Below, piece after piece: positions 24,739-37,778 of a stretch of 64,000 nt of DNA (positions within the stretch are counted from its first letter, which is position 1; every line of letters starts with the position of its first letter). The translations under genes were made by a program, and so were the position numbers. Source of the DNA: Ehretia macrophylla (lineage: Eukaryota > Streptophyta > Magnoliopsida > Boraginales > Ehretiaceae); assembly GCA_037974665.1 (NCBI GenBank), contig CM075772.1, positions 35,999,052-36,063,051 on the forward strand, written 5' to 3'. The notes beneath the pieces are model-generated. The model was not told the DNA's origin. It made no database searches and saw only the letters and a list, made by a program, of their open reading frames with translations.

Positions 24739-27181
24739 TGTGAAACCCCACTTTCTTGCTTATCTCGTTTTACGTGCTTTACCTCGTTTTGCGTGCATAT
24801 AACCTGTTTATGTGCTATAGGACCTAGAAAGTTATAATTTTGATTTCAATACTTCTAATACGTGCTAAATGTGCATTCATGAAATTTTCATCAAAAACGG
24901 AGTCAGAAATTTTATCGTCGATTTTCAGTGAATAGTGTTTTCGAAACACGACCGCTATAATTTTGAAATTGGTGTTTTTAACGCTTCTAGACCTAGTCCA
25001 CGGACTTTAATAGACCTGTGTTTGATGAAAACGGTTTTAAAATCGGCTTAAGAATTTATTAGGGTTTTTACACCGACTTTTGCGAAAATCGAGTTTTAAG
25101 CCGACTCGGGTGGAATTCTTTGAATGTAAAACTTCTTGTCACCTAAAAATAACTCACTTGAGATATCTTGGGGGTTGCATAATTATTTTTAACTTGGTGA
25201 GTACTAAAATGCAATTAAAGTCATTAAAAATACAAAAATGCCTATTAAAATAACTTTGACTTTAATTAAAAAAAATTGACCTTATAAGCTTGTCACCTAC
25301 ACACACTCACACAACACAAAAACACCACCACACACACACACATTGCCGAGGGGTTGAGGGAGAAAAGAGAAGAAAGAAAACTCAAGCTTTTCAATCAATT
25401 TTTCAAAGAAAAACCTAGTTTTTGTCCGTGAAACTTCGCACCGACTTGGATTCTGCTTGTTGGGCACGCATAGCACGCATTCCTAGGCTTATATCGCATC
25501 TAAGGTGAGAGAAAAATTCTAGATCTCAAAATGTCATTTTTGTGTTTTTGCGTATAAATGAAGATTGAACCGTTAGAATTGAAATCTGATGTTAGATTAT
25601 TGCTCCTTGCATGCTAGGGATCATTATATACTAATACTACGAATTTCTGTCGGATATAGCATAATTTTTATTTTCCGGGTATTTAATTTTGATTAAAATG
25701 TTCAAAGTTGATTTAATTGAGTTGCGTTGCTCGAAATCGATTGCCGTCGATTTCTAAATACTTGATAATTACGTGTTAGCGCTGTTGTAATACCGAATTT
25801 TCGATTACATTGTTTGTGTGGAAATCCGGAAAATCCAGCCATGACGTCATAGGGTTTTAGGGTTATCGGGCATGTTTTAGAGGTGTTATGGTGGATTTAC
25901 GAAAGCGCTAATGTAGTAGGTTGAATGGGTGAGTGATAGGAACTGATTTGGCAATGTTTGGATTAGTAGATTGTAAGTTATGAATTTTAGAAGTTTAGGT
26001 TGTCATTCTTTAATTTCTTGAACGATGCCTTAGATGGTTGGTGAGGGTGCGAGTGATGAATGGTGAGTTGTTGTTGAGTAATTTAGAGTTTAATTATGAA
26101 TATTATGCATGTCCGGTTAGATGGCCTACTTTGTCATCTAACTACGTTGTTTGATGTTTAATTTAATATTGATGTTATATTGATGTTATATTGATGTTAT
26201 TGATTGATTATTATTGAATGCGGGAATCGGGCACTCTTGCTGCTGATCTCCCAATTGATTGATCGATTTATGCTTGCATGATGATTGATGAATATGGAGC
26301 CTTGGTATGTGTGTGCCACCTCTCGGGCAGCGTCGGGCTGTCGGGTTGAAACCGGCATGACTGCCATAGGCTACCCCCAGCTCGCATGACGGAGATGTCA
26401 TGGAGGGAAGGGGATAGTGAGGTACCTCGGGTGCGTGAGTAATGGGGAGTTATAAGAAGAACGGTTGAGATCGTGATGGCGTTTGGAGCTACACCAAATA
26501 GAGTATCCTTATTGAATGGTCATATAGTTATGTGATGATAGCTTTATTTATGTTATTATTGTTGTTGTGTGTTTACTTGCTCAAAGGACTAAATCCAAGG
26601 AGCGTAGTGAATACTGTCGAGATCTATCGGATCCTCACTGGGCTTATGTATATAAGCTCACTCTCTATTAATACATGTTTCAGGTGTACTTTCACAAGAT
26701 TACGGGTACGTGCCTCCTGAAGAGGAGAATGTGGAAAATGTGCCTTTTGTGGATGAGTCATATGTTCCCGAGTCTTATCCATGACTTTATATTGTTAAAC
26801 GTCTTGTATATTAGTTTAATAGACTTTATATGCCTTATGGTTCTTAATGTAATAGATATTGAAAAGATGATGAACCAAATGATGTTAACTTAGCGGTTTC
26901 CTTTTGTCAATGGTTAAATTGTAGTTGTGTCTCAACTTACTTTTGAAATGTATGATGAAGTTGAGGTATTGTATGTCATGTTGGAACGGAGGCGTATAAC
27001 GAAGATGTTTTATTGTATAATATGGTTGTGTTGTATGTTGTTGTTGTATTGAGGAATTACGGGATGTATGATGTTTAATGAGGTTGGTTTAGAACCTCGG
27101 AAATCTGTTTACTGTCGTTATGCCGCCGAAATTCCGTTGCGTCCTGACTGATCGTAGGTGGGGTCGAGTTGGGGCGTGACA
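24739..27181 (+). repeat. 5' LTR of the Tekay-like element
   Basis: The LTR starts TGTGAAACCCC and ends GGGGCGTGACA. It matches 32177-34609 almost throughout. The main length difference is one extra unit of a TTGATGTTATA repeat near 26175-26200. It holds AC-rich and TG-rich tracts and the promoter described at 26649. Confidence 0.95.
26649..26656 (+). promoter_or_regulatory. Putative LTR TATA box
   Basis: TATATAAG lies in CTTATGTATATAAGCTCACT and is followed by a CT-rich stretch. The same block is at 34077-34084 in the 3' LTR and, with small changes, in the left-hand LTRs (for example TTTATATAAGC near 8948-8958). Conservation across diverged copies supports a U3 promoter. The transcription start is not determined. 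Confidence 0.6.
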
Positions 27182-27188
27182 GTTTAAG

Positions 27189-27200
27189 TGGTATCAGAGC
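27189..27200 (+). promoter_or_regulatory. Primer-binding site, initiator tRNA-Met type
   Basis: TGGTATCAGAGC lies seven bases after the LTR end and complements the 3' end of plant initiator tRNA-Met, the usual primer for plant Gypsy elements. Confidence 0.9.
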
Positions 27201-27451
27201 TCATGTTAGTTGTCAGCCGGGGTATTCTCGGAATGTGGGTAATGGTCTTAGCATGAAATATGTATGAAAGGAAATAAAAATGAAATATGTATTGGTATGA
27301 TTAATTGATTATGTGATTATGTGATTTAAGTGCTTATGTGATTATGTGATCAATTTGTTTATGTGTTTTATATGAGTTTGTTATTTATGTGTTAATAGAT
27401 GTTTATAACCTGTCTACGTGCTATAACTGTGCTAACTCTTTGATTAGTAGA

Positions 27452-30400
27452 ATGGCCGGTCGACCGAGAACCAGAGGTAGGCCTGAGTTGACTGATGAGA
27501 CTCCGAGTAACGTGGCACCGGGCCGTGACGGGGGTGATGACCGATTTGGAGCCGCTATGGAGCGGATTGCAGAGTTAGTGGCTAGTCAGGCACAGTTATT
27601 AGCAGGGCAGGCTGCCCAGAATCAGGCTATGCAGGCTCAGCTTCTGAATATTCAGGGTGGTAACCACGGGCGTGGTACCCTGAAGGACTTTTTAGGATAT
27701 CACCCACCGAGATTTCAGGGGGAGCCGGATGATAGGAAGGCGGAGTTATGGATTAGCAAGTTGGAGAAGATTTATGATCCACTTGGCTATACTGATGAGC
27801 AGAAAGTCTCTTTTGCCGTGTATTTGTTAGATGACGAGGCAGAGGAGTGGTGGCGCACGGTAAGGACTAGTTGGGCGGCACAGGGTATTCCTTATATTTG
27901 GGGTACCTTTCTGATGGCTTTCCGGGCAAAGTATGTCCCGAGGATTTGCAGGGAACGGAGAGAGGCCGAGTTTCTAGCCTTGGTCCAGGGAGATGCTACA
28001 GTGGCTCAATATGAGGCCACATTTACTCGATTGTCCCGGTATGCACCGGAGTATGTGGCAGACGAGGAGCGGAGGACTCGCAGGTTTATGTTAGGGTTGC
28101 GGCCCGAGATTCAGGATGTGATGGCTCTGAATCGTTATGATATCTTCACTGAGGCTTTTGATGCAGCTTCTAGATTGGAGAAGAGGAAAGGGGATCAGAT
28201 TGTCTCCAGTCAGCCGAGTAAGAGGCCGTATCAGCCGCAGGGCCAGCAGGTTTTATATAGGCCTCCAGTACAGCAGGTTGTCTACAGGCCACCTGCCCAG
28301 CAGGGTTCTTATAGGCCACAGGGTCAGCAGAGTTATTATCGGCCTCAGTTTCAACAGAGGCCATATCAGGTTCAGACTCAGTTTAGGCCAGCCCAGTCTC
28401 AGGGTCAGTACAGGCCTAGTGTGGTGAGACCTCAGCAGCAGGCTGTATCAGCTGCTTCTTCAGCTTCTGGTTATTCTAGGGGCAGTGCTAGTGCCACATC
28501 ATCGCAGTGTAATTACTGCAAGCGCTCAGGGCATGTAGAGTCCGACTGCAGGGTAAAGGCAGGGACATGTTTGGGTTGTGGTAGCATCGATCATAGGGCG
28601 AGGGATTGCCCTAAGTATGCGAGGACTGAGGGTCGGGCAGCGACTCAGGGTTATCAGGGTAGGCCTACGGGCAGTGTACCACAGCAGCAGCGGGTTCAGG
28701 CTCGGGCTTATGCAGTTGACTTAGAGGAGATGCCTGAGGAGACTGCAGTTGTGGAAGGTAACTTTCTTATACTTGATCAACTTGTTAAAGTGTTGATTGA
28801 TTCTGGTGCTACGCATTCTTTCATTACTCCTGCTTGTGTGCAACGTGTTAAATTGCAACCTGAAAGATTGCCTTATGTGGTTGAGATTAGTACCTCTTTG
28901 ACTGATAAGTATGTTACTGGCTTAGTATGTAAGGATTGTTTAATACATGTTAAGGGGCATAGTTTTCCTTCGGACCTTATTTTATTTCCTATCCGGGGGT
29001 ATGATGTTATCTTGGGTATGGATTGGCTTTCTAAGTATGATGCCCAGTTGAACTGTAGAACTAAGGTAGTACAGTTTCGTTTGCCAGATCAGCCAGTAGT
29101 TGAGGTAGCAGGTAACCGGGGTGCTAAGACGAGTTTTGTTATCTCAGCAACTAAAGCCGTTAAGTTGGTGAGTAAGGGGTGTTCGGGTTATCTAGCTTAT
29201 TTGATCAACAAGCCATCTGTTAAGCTACAGCTTGAGGAAGTCCCTATTATCCGGGAATATCCTAATGTATTTCCCGAGGAGTTGCCAGGATTGCCGCCAG
29301 ATAGGGATATCGAGTTTGTGATTAATCTTGTTCCCGGTACTCAACCTATTTCTAAATCGGCGTACCGGATGGCACCAGCTGAGTTGAAGGAGTTGAAGAT
29401 TCAGTTACAGGAGTTGTTGGAGAAAGGATTTATTCAGCAGAGTTCTTCACCTTGGGGAGCTCCTGTTTTGTTTGTGAAGAAGAAGGATGGTACCTTGAGA
29501 TTGTGTATAGATTACCGTGGTTTGAATCAGGTGACTATCAAGAATAAATATCCTTTGCCACTGATTGATGAGTTGTTTGATCAACTTCAGGGAGCCAAAG
29601 TCTACTCTAAGTTTGATTTGAGGCAGGGGTATTATCAGCTTCGGATTCGTTCGGAGGATGTTCCGAAGTCTGCCTTCAGGACTCGGTACGGGCATTATGA
29701 GTTTGTTGTTATGCCCTTTGGTTTGACTAATGCACCGGCAGCATTCATGGATCTTATGCATCGAGTCTTTCAGCCGTACTTGGACCAGTTCGTGGTGATT
29801 TTTATTGATGATATCTTGGTCTATTCTAAATCTGAATTGGAGCACGAGCAACATCTACGACGTGTATGGGAGAAGTTGCAGGAGCATCAGTTGTTTGCCA
29901 AGTTCAGCAAATGTGAATTTTGGCTGCAACGGATTTCTTTTCTTGGCCATGTTATTACACAGAGTGGTATTTCTGTAGATCCCACTAAGATTGAATCGGT
30001 GATGTCTTGGAAGCGGCCAGAGAGTGTTACTGATGTCCGTAGTTTTCTTGGCTTGGCGGGTTATTACCGTAGGTTTGTCAAGGACTTCTCAAAGATTGCG
30101 GGGCCACTATCTAAGTTGACTCAGAAACGGACTATCTTTAATTGGGACGAGAAGTGTGAGAGTGGATTTCAGGAGTTGAAAAAGAGGTTAACTACCGCTC
30201 CAGTACTTGCTCTACCAGAGGGGACCGATAATATGGTCATTTACAGCGATGCATCCAAGGAGGGCTTGGGATGTGTTCTTATGCAGGATGGCCGAGTTAT
30301 TGCCTATGCTTCTCGAAAGTTGAAGCCTTATGAGGTGAATTATCCGACTCATGATCTTGAGTTGGCAGCAGTTGTCTTCGCACTGAAAAAGTGGCGTCAT

Positions 30401-32275
30401 TATCTGTGGGGCAGTAAGTTCGAGATTTTCACTGATCATAAGAGTCTTAAGTATTTATTCTCACAGAAGGAGTTGAATATGAGCCAGCGAAGGTGGATGG
30501 AGCTTCTTGGAGATTATAATTGTTCTATCAATTATCTGCCTGGTAAGGCAAATGTTGTGGCAGATGCTCTCAGCCGGAAGGCTAGTATTTCTTGTTTGGC
30601 TGTCAAGAAGTGGGAGGTTCTTGAGGAGTTTAGTTATTGGAGACCAGAGTTCACTCAGGTTGGGGTGATGTGTTCACATCTCCGTATTCAGCCTTTATTG
30701 TTGTCTCAGATCAGGGAAGCTCAGCAGCTTGATGTTAACCTTCAGAAGATCAAGGATCAGATTTCGGATGATCAGTCTGACTTTAAAGTGCATGAGGATG
30801 GTATTCTTCGGTTTCGGAACAGGGTTTGTGTTCCCGATGAACCGGGCTTGAGACGAGGTATTCTGGAGGAAGCTCATAATTCTAAATATACTATTCATCC
30901 CGGTGGAACCAAGATGTATCGGGATTTGAAACAGCATTATTGGTGGAACAACATGAAGAGGGAGGTTGCTCAGTTTGTGTCTAGATGTTTGACTTGTCAG
31001 AGAGTGAAAGCCGAGCATCAACGACCAGCAGGTTTGCTTCAACCGTTGGCTATACCAGAGTGGAAATGGGAGCATATTACGATGGACTTCGTCACTGGTT
31101 TGCCTAGATCACCGAGGGGTAATGATGCAGTTTGGGTTGTCGTGGATCGTTTGACGAAGACAGCTCATTTTATCTCGATGAGGTTAGGAGATGAGGTTAC
31201 AAAGCTGACGGATCTCTATCTGGATCAGATTGTTAGACTTCACGGTATTCCATCTAGTATTGTCTCTGATCGAGATCCTCGATTTACTTCTCGTTTGTGG
31301 GAAAAACTTCAGGAGACTTTGGGTACTCAGTTGAACTTCAGTACAGCGTATCATCCCCAGACCGACGGTCAGTCTGAGCGGACTATTCAGATTCTGGAAG
31401 ATATGCTTAGGGCTTGTGTTCTGGACTTTGGGAAGAACTGGGAGAAACATCTACCACTTGCCGAGTTTGCCTATAACAATAGTTATCAAGCTACTATTGG
31501 AATGGCACCTTTTGCAGCTCTTTACGGTCGTAAGTGCCGTTCACCTTTATATTGGGACGAGGTAGGAGAGATGAAGACTATTGATCCGACTATCATGCCA
31601 GAACTTCTTGAGAAGATCGAGAATGTTCAGTTGATCAGGCAGAGAATGCTTACAGCGCAGAGTAGATTCAAGAGTTATGCTGATAAGCGTCGTCGAGACT
31701 TGGAGTTTGTAGTTGGAGATCGGATTTTCTTGAGATTGTCTCCTCGAAAGGGGTTTGTTCGTTATGGTAAAGGTGGAAAGTTGAGTCCGAGATTTGTTGG
31801 GCCGTTTGAGATTACTGGTAGGGTTGGTAAGTTGGTATATCGGTTGGCTTTACCGGAGAACTTCTCTAATGTCCATGATGTGTTTCACGTGTCTAATTTG
31901 CAGAAATACAATCCGGATCCTTCTCATATTCTTGAGCCAGAGCCGTTACAGCTTAGAGAGAATTTGACTTATGACGAGCGTCCGATTCGTATTCTAGATC
32001 AGATGGACCGAGAGTTGAGGTCGAAGAGGATTCTGATGGTTAAGGTGTTGTGGAAGCATCACGGCATTGAGGAAGCTACGTGGGAGAGACGAGATCAGAT
32101 GCAGCAGCAATACCCAGATCTTTTCCGTACATCAAGTAAGAATTTCGAGGACGAAATTTCTATAAGGGGGGGAGAATGTGAAACCCCACTTTCTTGCTTA
32201 TCTCGTTTTACGTGCTTTACCTCGTTTTGCGTGCATATAACCTGTTTATGTGCTATAGGACCTAGAAAGTTATAA
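27452..32275 (+). CDS. Gag-pol polyprotein of the Tekay-like element
   Basis: This single frame encodes 1607 residues. I place the start at the ATG before [12 protein letters not shown], which matches the gag start of related copies; the frame is open 63 bases further upstream. Gag is followed by two CCHC zinc knuckles (first Cys at residues 353 and 373) that bind element RNA. The protease active site is DSGAT (Asp 450). RT has FIDDILVYS (about 784-792), and RNase H begins with YSDAS (Asp 933). Integrase has the HHCC finger, then Asp 1212, Asp 1273 and Glu 1309 with DD35E spacing. The tail carries a GPF module and a chromodomain-like [14 protein letters not shown] thought to steer insertion to chromatin. 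The frame runs about 100 bases into the 3' LTR. Gag and pol share one frame, as in most plant chromoviruses. Confidence 0.95.
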   Translation: MAGRPRTRGRPELTDETPSNVAPGRDGGDDRFGAAMERIAELVASQAQLLAGQAAQNQAMQAQLLNIQGGNHGRGTLKDFLGYHPPRFQGEPDDRKAELWISKLEKIYDPLGYTDEQKVSFAVYLLDDEAEEWWRTVRTSWAAQGIPYIWGTFLMAFRAKYVPRICRERREAEFLALVQGDATVAQYEATFTRLSRYAPEYVADEERRTRRFMLGLRPEIQDVMALNRYDIFTEAFDAASRLEKRKGDQIVSSQPSKRPYQPQGQQVLYRPPVQQVVYRPPAQQGSYRPQGQQSYYRPQFQQRPYQVQTQFRPAQSQGQYRPSVVRPQQQAVSAASSASGYSRGSASATSSQCNYCKRSGHVESDCRVKAGTCLGCGSIDHRARDCPKYARTEGRAATQGYQGRPTGSVPQQQRVQARAYAVDLEEMPEETAVVEGNFLILDQLVKVLIDSGATHSFITPACVQRVKLQPERLPYVVEISTSLTDKYVTGLVCKDCLIHVKGHSFPSDLILFPIRGYDVILGMDWLSKYDAQLNCRTKVVQFRLPDQPVVEVAGNRGAKTSFVISATKAVKLVSKGCSGYLAYLINKPSVKLQLEEVPIIREYPNVFPEELPGLPPDRDIEFVINLVPGTQPISKSAYRMAPAELKELKIQLQELLEKGFIQQSSSPWGAPVLFVKKKDGTLRLCIDYRGLNQVTIKNKYPLPLIDELFDQLQGAKVYSKFDLRQGYYQLRIRSEDVPKSAFRTRYGHYEFVVMPFGLTNAPAAFMDLMHRVFQPYLDQFVVIFIDDILVYSKSELEHEQHLRRVWEKLQEHQLFAKFSKCEFWLQRISFLGHVITQSGISVDPTKIESVMSWKRPESVTDVRSFLGLAGYYRRFVKDFSKIAGPLSKLTQKRTIFNWDEKCESGFQELKKRLTTAPVLALPEGTDNMVIYSDASKEGLGCVLMQDGRVIAYASRKLKPYEVNYPTHDLELAAVVFALKKWRHYLWGSKFEIFTDHKSLKYLFSQKELNMSQRRWMELLGDYNCSINYLPGKANVVADALSRKASISCLAVKKWEVLEEFSYWRPEFTQVGVMCSHLRIQPLLLSQIREAQQLDVNLQKIKDQISDDQSDFKVHEDGILRFRNRVCVPDEPGLRRGILEEAHNSKYTIHPGGTKMYRDLKQHYWWNNMKREVAQFVSRCLTCQRVKAEHQRPAGLLQPLAIPEWKWEHITMDFVTGLPRSPRGNDAVWVVVDRLTKTAHFISMRLGDEVTKLTDLYLDQIVRLHGIPSSIVSDRDPRFTSRLWEKLQETLGTQLNFSTAYHPQTDGQSERTIQILEDMLRACVLDFGKNWEKHLPLAEFAYNNSYQATIGMAPFAALYGRKCRSPLYWDEVGEMKTIDPTIMPELLEKIENVQLIRQRMLTAQSRFKSYADKRRRDLEFVVGDRIFLRLSPRKGFVRYGKGGKLSPRFVGPFEITGRVGKLVYRLALPENFSNVHDVFHVSNLQKYNPDPSHILEPEPLQLRENLTYDERPIRILDQMDRELRSKRILMVKVLWKHHGIEEATWERRDQMQQQYPDLFRTSSKNFEDEISIRGGECETPLSCLSRFTCFTSFCVHITCLCAIGPRKL
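32164..32176 (+). promoter_or_regulatory. Polypurine tract
   Basis: AAGGGGGGGGAGAA directly precedes the 3' LTR, the expected plus-strand DNA priming site. It overlaps the coding end of the polyprotein. Confidence 0.88.
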
Positions 32276-34609
32276 TTTTGATTTCAATACTTCTAATACG
32301 TGCTAAATGTGCATTCATGAAATTTTCATCAAAAACGGAGTCAGAAATTTTATCGTCGATTTTCAGTGAATAGTGTTTTCGAAACACGTCCGCTATAATT
32401 TTGAAACTGGTCTTTTTAACCCTTCTAGACCTAGTCCACGGACTTTAATAGACCTGTGTTTGATGAAAACGGTTTTAAAATCGGCTTAAGAATTTATTAG
32501 GGTTTTTACACCGACTTTTGCGAAAATCGAGTTTTAAGCCGACTCGGGTGGAATTCTTTGAATGTAAAACTTCTTGTCACCTAAAAATAATCCACTTGAG
32601 ATATCTTGGGGGTTGCATAATTATTTTTAACTTGGTGAGCAATAAAATGCAATTAAAGTCATTAAAAATACTAAAATGCCTATTAAAATACCTTTGACTT
32701 TAATTAAAAAAATTGACCTTATAAGCTATTGTCACCTACACACACTCACACAACACAAAAACACCACCACACACACACACATTGCCGAGGGGTTGAGGGA
32801 GAAAAGAGAAGAAAGAAAACTCAAGCTTTTCAATCAATTTTTCAAAGAAAAACCTAGTTTTTGTCCGTGAAACTTCGCACCGACTTGGATTCTGCTTGTT
32901 GGGCACGCATAGCACGCATTCCTAGGCTTATATCGCATCTAAGGTGAGAGAAAAATTCTAGATCTCAAAATGTCATTTTTGTGTTTTTGCGTATAAATGA
33001 AGATTGAACCGTTAGAATTGAAATCTGATGTTAGATTATTGCTCCTTGCATGCTAGGGATCATTATATACTAATACTACGAATTTCTGTCGGATATAGCA
33101 TAATTTTTATTTTCCGGGTATTTAATTTTGATTAAAATGTTCAAAGTTGATTTAATTGAGTTGCGTTGCTCGAAATCGATTGCCGTCGATTTCTAAATAC
33201 TTGATAATTACGTGTTAGCGCTGTTGTAATGCCGAATTTTCGATTACATTGTTTGTGTGGAAATCCGGAAAATCCAGCCATGACGTCATAGGGTTTTAGG
33301 GTTATCGGGCATGTTTTGGAGGTGTTATGGTGGATTTCCGAGAGGGCTAATGTAGTAGGTTGAATGGGTGAGTGATAGGAACTGATTTGGCAATGTTTGG
33401 ATTAGTAGATTGTAAGTTATGAATTTTAGAAGTTTAGGTTGTCATTCTTTAATTTCTTGAACGATGCCTTAGATGGTTGGGTAGTGTTCGAGTGATGAAT
33501 GGTGAGTTGTTGTTGAGTAATTTAGAGTTTAATTATGAATATTATGCATGTCCGGTTAGATGGCCTACTTTGTCATCTAACTACGTTGTTTGATGTTTAA
33601 TTTAATATTGATGTTATATTGATGTTATTGATTGATTATTATTGAATGCGGGAATCGGGCACTCTTGCTGCTGATCTCCCAATTGATTGATCGATTTATG
33701 CTTGCATGATGATTGATGAATATGGAGCCTTGGTATGTGTGTGCCACCTCTCGGGCAGCGTCGGGCTGTCGGGTTGAAACCGGCATGACTGCCATAGGCT
33801 ACCCCCAGCTCGCATGACGGAGATGTCATGGAGGGAAGGGGATAGTGAGGTACCTCGGGTGCGTGAGTAATGGGGAGTTATAAGAAGAACGGTTGAGATC
33901 GTGATGGCGTTTGGAGCTACACCAAATAGAGTATCCTTATTGAATGGTCATATAGTTATGTGATGATAGCTTTATTTATGTTATTATTGTTGTTGTGTGT
34001 TTACTTGCTCAAAGGACTAAATCCAAGGAGCGTAGTGAATACTGTCGAGATCTATCGGATCCTCACTGGGCTTATGTATATAAGCTCACTCTCTATTAAT
34101 GCATGTTTCAGGTGTACTTTCACAAGATTACGGGTACGTGCCTCCTGAAGAGGAGAATGTGGAAAATGTGCCTTTTGTGGATGAGTCATATGTTCCCGAG
34201 TCTTATCCATGACTTTATATTGTTAAATGTCTTGTATATTAGTTTAATAGACTTTATATGCTTTACGGTTCTTAATGTAATAGATATTGAAAAGATGATG
34301 AACCAAATGATGTTAACTTAGCGGTTTCCTTTTGTCTATGGTTAAATTGTAGTTGTGTCTCAACTTACTTTTGAAATGTATGATGAAGTTGAGGTATTGT
34401 ATGTCATGTTGGAACGGAGGCGTATAACGAAGATGTTTTATTGTATTATATGGTTGTGTTGTATGTTGTTGTTGTATTGAGGAATTACGGGATGTATGAT
34501 GTTTAATGAGGTTGGTTTAGAACCTCGGAAATCTGTTTACTGTCGTTATGCCGCCGAAATTCCGTTGCGTCCTGACTGATCGTAGGTGGGGTCGAGTTGG
34601 GGCGTGACA
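32177..34609 (+). repeat. 3' LTR of the Tekay-like element
   Basis: This LTR of 2433 bases pairs with 24739-27181. Differences are about two dozen substitutions and a few short indels by eye. It is followed by TAATC, the partner of the left target duplication. Confidence 0.95.
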
Positions 34610-34614
34610 TAATC

Positions 34615-35259
34615 TGTCACGAATTGTGACCTGCCTCCATGTTTTCAAGTAGTGGACTATTGCAGTTATCTCCTTCTCTTGGACCACGCCTCTTGGTCTC
34701 ATTGAGCTTTCGACTCTCATATGCGATAGGGTCACCTTATTGTACTATCACACTGCCTATGGCATAGTCTGATGCATCTGTGTTTACTTCAAATGGCTTA
34801 GTGTAATCTGGCAACTACAATACGGGGTCTTCAATCACTGCCTGCTTTAGGTCCTCAAAAGTGCTTTGACACTCTTTCGAAATGTGTAGTACCATGATCG
34901 GTCCATATGTCCTTCTTTAGGAGGTTTTTGAGTTTAGTAGCCCTCTTCGAGTTACTTAGGATTAATCTTCGGTAATATAGTTCGCGAGCCCTAAAAATAT
35001 TCTTAGCTCACTCACCTTGGTAGAAGGTGCTTGCCACTCCTCGATGGCTCTGATGCCCATCCAATGCCCTAGGAAAAGGATCTCCGTCTGTCCAAGGAGC
35101 ATTTCTCATTCTTTACATAGAGGTGATTCTTCCTTAATGGTCCGGAGGTGGCTAATGTGGTCGTTTAACGAATGGCTATAGCCTACAATCAAAGTATACC
35201 ACCAGACATCTAAGTACCGGAGGAATAGCTCATTGTGGAGGGTGCAGAACGTGGCAGTG
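34615..35259 (-). mobile_element. CRM/Reina-like Gypsy pol remnant, piece 2 (end of RT, start of RNase H)
   Basis: Minus-strand reading gives recognisable pieces such as LANYYRR (end of RT) and YESRKLNE-like RNase H sequence. It is heavily broken. It sits between two younger LTR elements and has the same strand and family as the pieces at 24476 and 41354, so all three appear to be one older insertion. Confidence 0.75.
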
Positions 35260-35264
35260 GCATT
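35260..35264. repeat. Target-site duplication GCATT of the 35265-41348 element
   Basis: GCATT flanks the element exactly, with the partner at 41349-41353. Confidence 0.92.
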
Positions 35265-37764
35265 TGTGACGCTCGAGATTCAGCCATGCATTTAATTACT
35301 GTTGCATCCTTGTTTGCGCATTTCCTTCTGTGCATTATTGACTGCCTTCTTGAGTTACTATTCACTCTATTTTTAAATTGCCTTCTATTAGTTAATTAGC
35401 ATTTTTATTAAATCATATTAATTGTAAAAGTAGTGGGAAAAATGTGCATTTGAGCTAAAGGCGTTAGGAGAGCTCGTTTAGAAAATGATTTTTGTAGTTG
35501 AGTGAATAGTGTTACATAACTAACTTAGAGATTTAATTAGCTAGCACACATGTTTCACCTTAGGCTCGTTTTTAAGCTTACTACGCGCATTTTAAAAGCC
35601 ACCTAAACGCCCAAACTAGACCCCACCTTTTATAAAGCCAAAACAACTCACACTTTAGCTCATATAGCCCACAAAAAAAAATAGAAGCTGATTTGCACTG
35701 TAGCAGGGCCGAAACACTGCAGCAGCTTTGGGAGAGATTTTTCTTCTTCAACTCTTCAAACCAAGCCTCTCCAAGCCTTGAGCAACTAGTGTAGGGTGTG
35801 TGCAAGGTTCCTAGGTGCTCCTACGCGCTCCTACGCGCTTTGGTGATGGATTCACGGCTTGTTTTTGCATTTCTAAATAGTTGCCAATTTCTTGATTTGT
35901 TGAAAATGTGATCAAATGCTATTGTATGAGTTATCTATGCTAATATACCATCTATATGAACGCTAGAGAACACATTTGAGCCATTGTTTCGCAATTTAAA
36001 CAGTTAGAATAGTTAGTTTGATTTTTAGGGTGAATAGTGACATTTTTCTAGGGTTTTGCGTAATTGCTCGAATTAGCTTGATTCAATGCTTGTAATAGAC
36101 GCCTTAGGTGCTAGTGAAGGTAACGTAATAGCCCCGTGCACTTGCATTGTCCTTAAATCGCCTAAAATAGAAAATAGCCGACTTTAATTTGGGGCTTTCG
36201 GGGTTAATGCGAATCTGGGTGGATTCGGGCTTCAATTCTAGTATCCTTATGCTACCTAGGTGCTATACAGTCCTTGATATCCCTTGTTTGAAGCCCGGGC
36301 ATTGTATGTGTAGTTTAAAGACATAAGAGGGAATTTGGGGCTTTCGGGGTAATCGCGGGCATTTGAATGAGTTAGAGGGTTAAGAGGGTATCTTGAGGGT
36401 TAGTTAGAAGGTTGGGAGAGTTTCCTTTGAAAATGGAATCATTAACCTTGGTATGGAAGAGAAATAGTTCGAAAAACAAAGGGGTTTAGGTGCAATTTAG
36501 GTTGTCTCACACTTCGAAACCCATGTCATGACTTCTTGAGTGTTTATAAGTGATTTTAAGTTGATTTGGAGCTTTTGGTATAATTCTAAACTTATCTTGC
36601 TAATGTCTCTTTGTAAAACTGCATATTTGCTTATATAATTGTTCTATTCTAATTGCATCGAGGTCAATCTACTTTGTTGATCCTCCTATGTGTTAACGCT
36701 TATATTATTGCTATTAAATTGCCATTGTTAAGTGCATTGCATCGTGGTTGCGCAACCATAGTGTCAGGGACGGATGTGTTGAATATCGGCTGGGCGGCAG
36801 AGGGCTTGCCGGTGGATATTCAAACTCTGTGCCCTATTCCCTCATTCGCCTGGTCTGGAGATTGCCAGGGGATGTTGGGTTGTAGGATTATTGGGGTACA
36901 TCCGGAGTACACCCACTGGAGTGATTGGGGTTATGCCGGCTTATCGTGATCGTGCTCGTGGTTCGTGGATCGTGAATGAAGACCAGTGAAGATTGGTGTA
37001 TAGGGGATTGTGTGAAATGTATCCTTTTAAATGTGTGGTTACTTATGTTATCATTGCTTCTTAAATTGTCTAAGTGATATTGTTGTATAACTGTATTATC
37101 TGTTGCATTGCACGCCCCCAGGACTATATCCCTCACTGGGCAACAGTGGTTGCTCATACCTCGCTAACATGTTTCAGGTGGCACAGTTGGTGGAGTTGCC
37201 TTAGCTGCTGTGTGATATTTGTCTGAGGTGGATGTGCTTTCTGGTTGCTATGTGAAGAATTTGTTGTCCTATGTATAATCTATTTTGGGGCCTTAAAGCT
37301 CATGTATGTATTTGAGTAATATGTAAGCTGGAAGTCTGATAATGTAGTAGCTGTGGTAATTCTATGGCTTGTAATAACTTATATTTCTATTTCTAGTTGC
37401 TTTGCATGCTTGGGAGTGAATGGCTTAGTGTAGAATGTTTTATCTCTAAGTATTTTTTAATTTTATCTTAGAATGGCATGGTTATTAGACTATATTATAA
37501 ACAAGTTACTTGCATGCTTGTGTGGTTTTGGAACTGTTGTTTGCTTCAAGGCTCGGATGGCCGTGAATCTTTAAATATTTATCCATGAAAACTTTGGTTA
37601 CCTTGTACTTACCTTATTTGAGAATTTACAGATTTTCAGAATGTCCATAGTACAGAGGAAACTCTGTCCATTTTTTCCTAAAATTTTGTGACCGGGTTTG
37701 ATATTGGATTGAGAATAGCATGGTTATTAGAGCCTCCGGTCTCGTGAGGGATCGGGGCGTTACA
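35265..37764 (+). repeat. 5' LTR of the non-autonomous element
   Basis: This LTR of 2500 bases pairs with 38854-41348. It contains one extra short unit (CTCCTACGCG, near 35818-35838) relative to its partner. Open frames of about 98 and 89 codons recur in both copies simply because the LTRs are near identical. Confidence 0.93.
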
Positions 37765-37766
37765 GG

Positions 37767-37778
37767 TGGTATCAGAGC
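37767..37778 (+). promoter_or_regulatory. Primer-binding site, initiator tRNA-Met type
   Basis: TGGTATCAGAGC lies two bases after the 5' LTR, the same primer type as the Tekay-like element. Confidence 0.9.

Larger units (their letters stand above)
24739..34609 (+). mobile_element. Whole-looking Tekay-like Ty3/Gypsy chromovirus
   Basis: This 9871-base element has two LTRs (2443 and 2433 bases), a tRNA-iMet-type primer-binding site, one long gag-pol frame (27452-32275), a polypurine tract, and 5-base flanking duplications with one mismatch. Domain order is gag, protease, RT, RNase H, integrase, chromodomain-like tail, as in chromoviruses; the tail and long LTRs point to the Tekay/Del branch. 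The LTRs differ at roughly 1 percent of sites by eye, implying well under a million years at rates commonly used for plants. It interrupts an older CRM/Reina-like pol remnant. It looks whole, with no break seen in the long frame. Copies at 1-10071 belong to the same family and are older. Confidence 0.95.

Noticed and set aside
25300-25345. AC-rich tract resembling a microsatellite
   Set aside because: It is part of the LTR and occurs in both LTR copies; not a separate locus.
28137-31450. Several open frames overlapping or antisense to the long gag-pol frame (28137-28427, 29447-29854, 30695-31075, 31184-31450)
   Set aside because: They are shadows of the strongly biased polyprotein coding sequence with no motif of their own.
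36653-36949. 98-codon frame in the 35265 element LTR, repeated at 40237-40533
   Set aside because: It is present twice only because the LTRs are near identical; no domain, and nothing similar in the related LTRs at 47057 or 59391.
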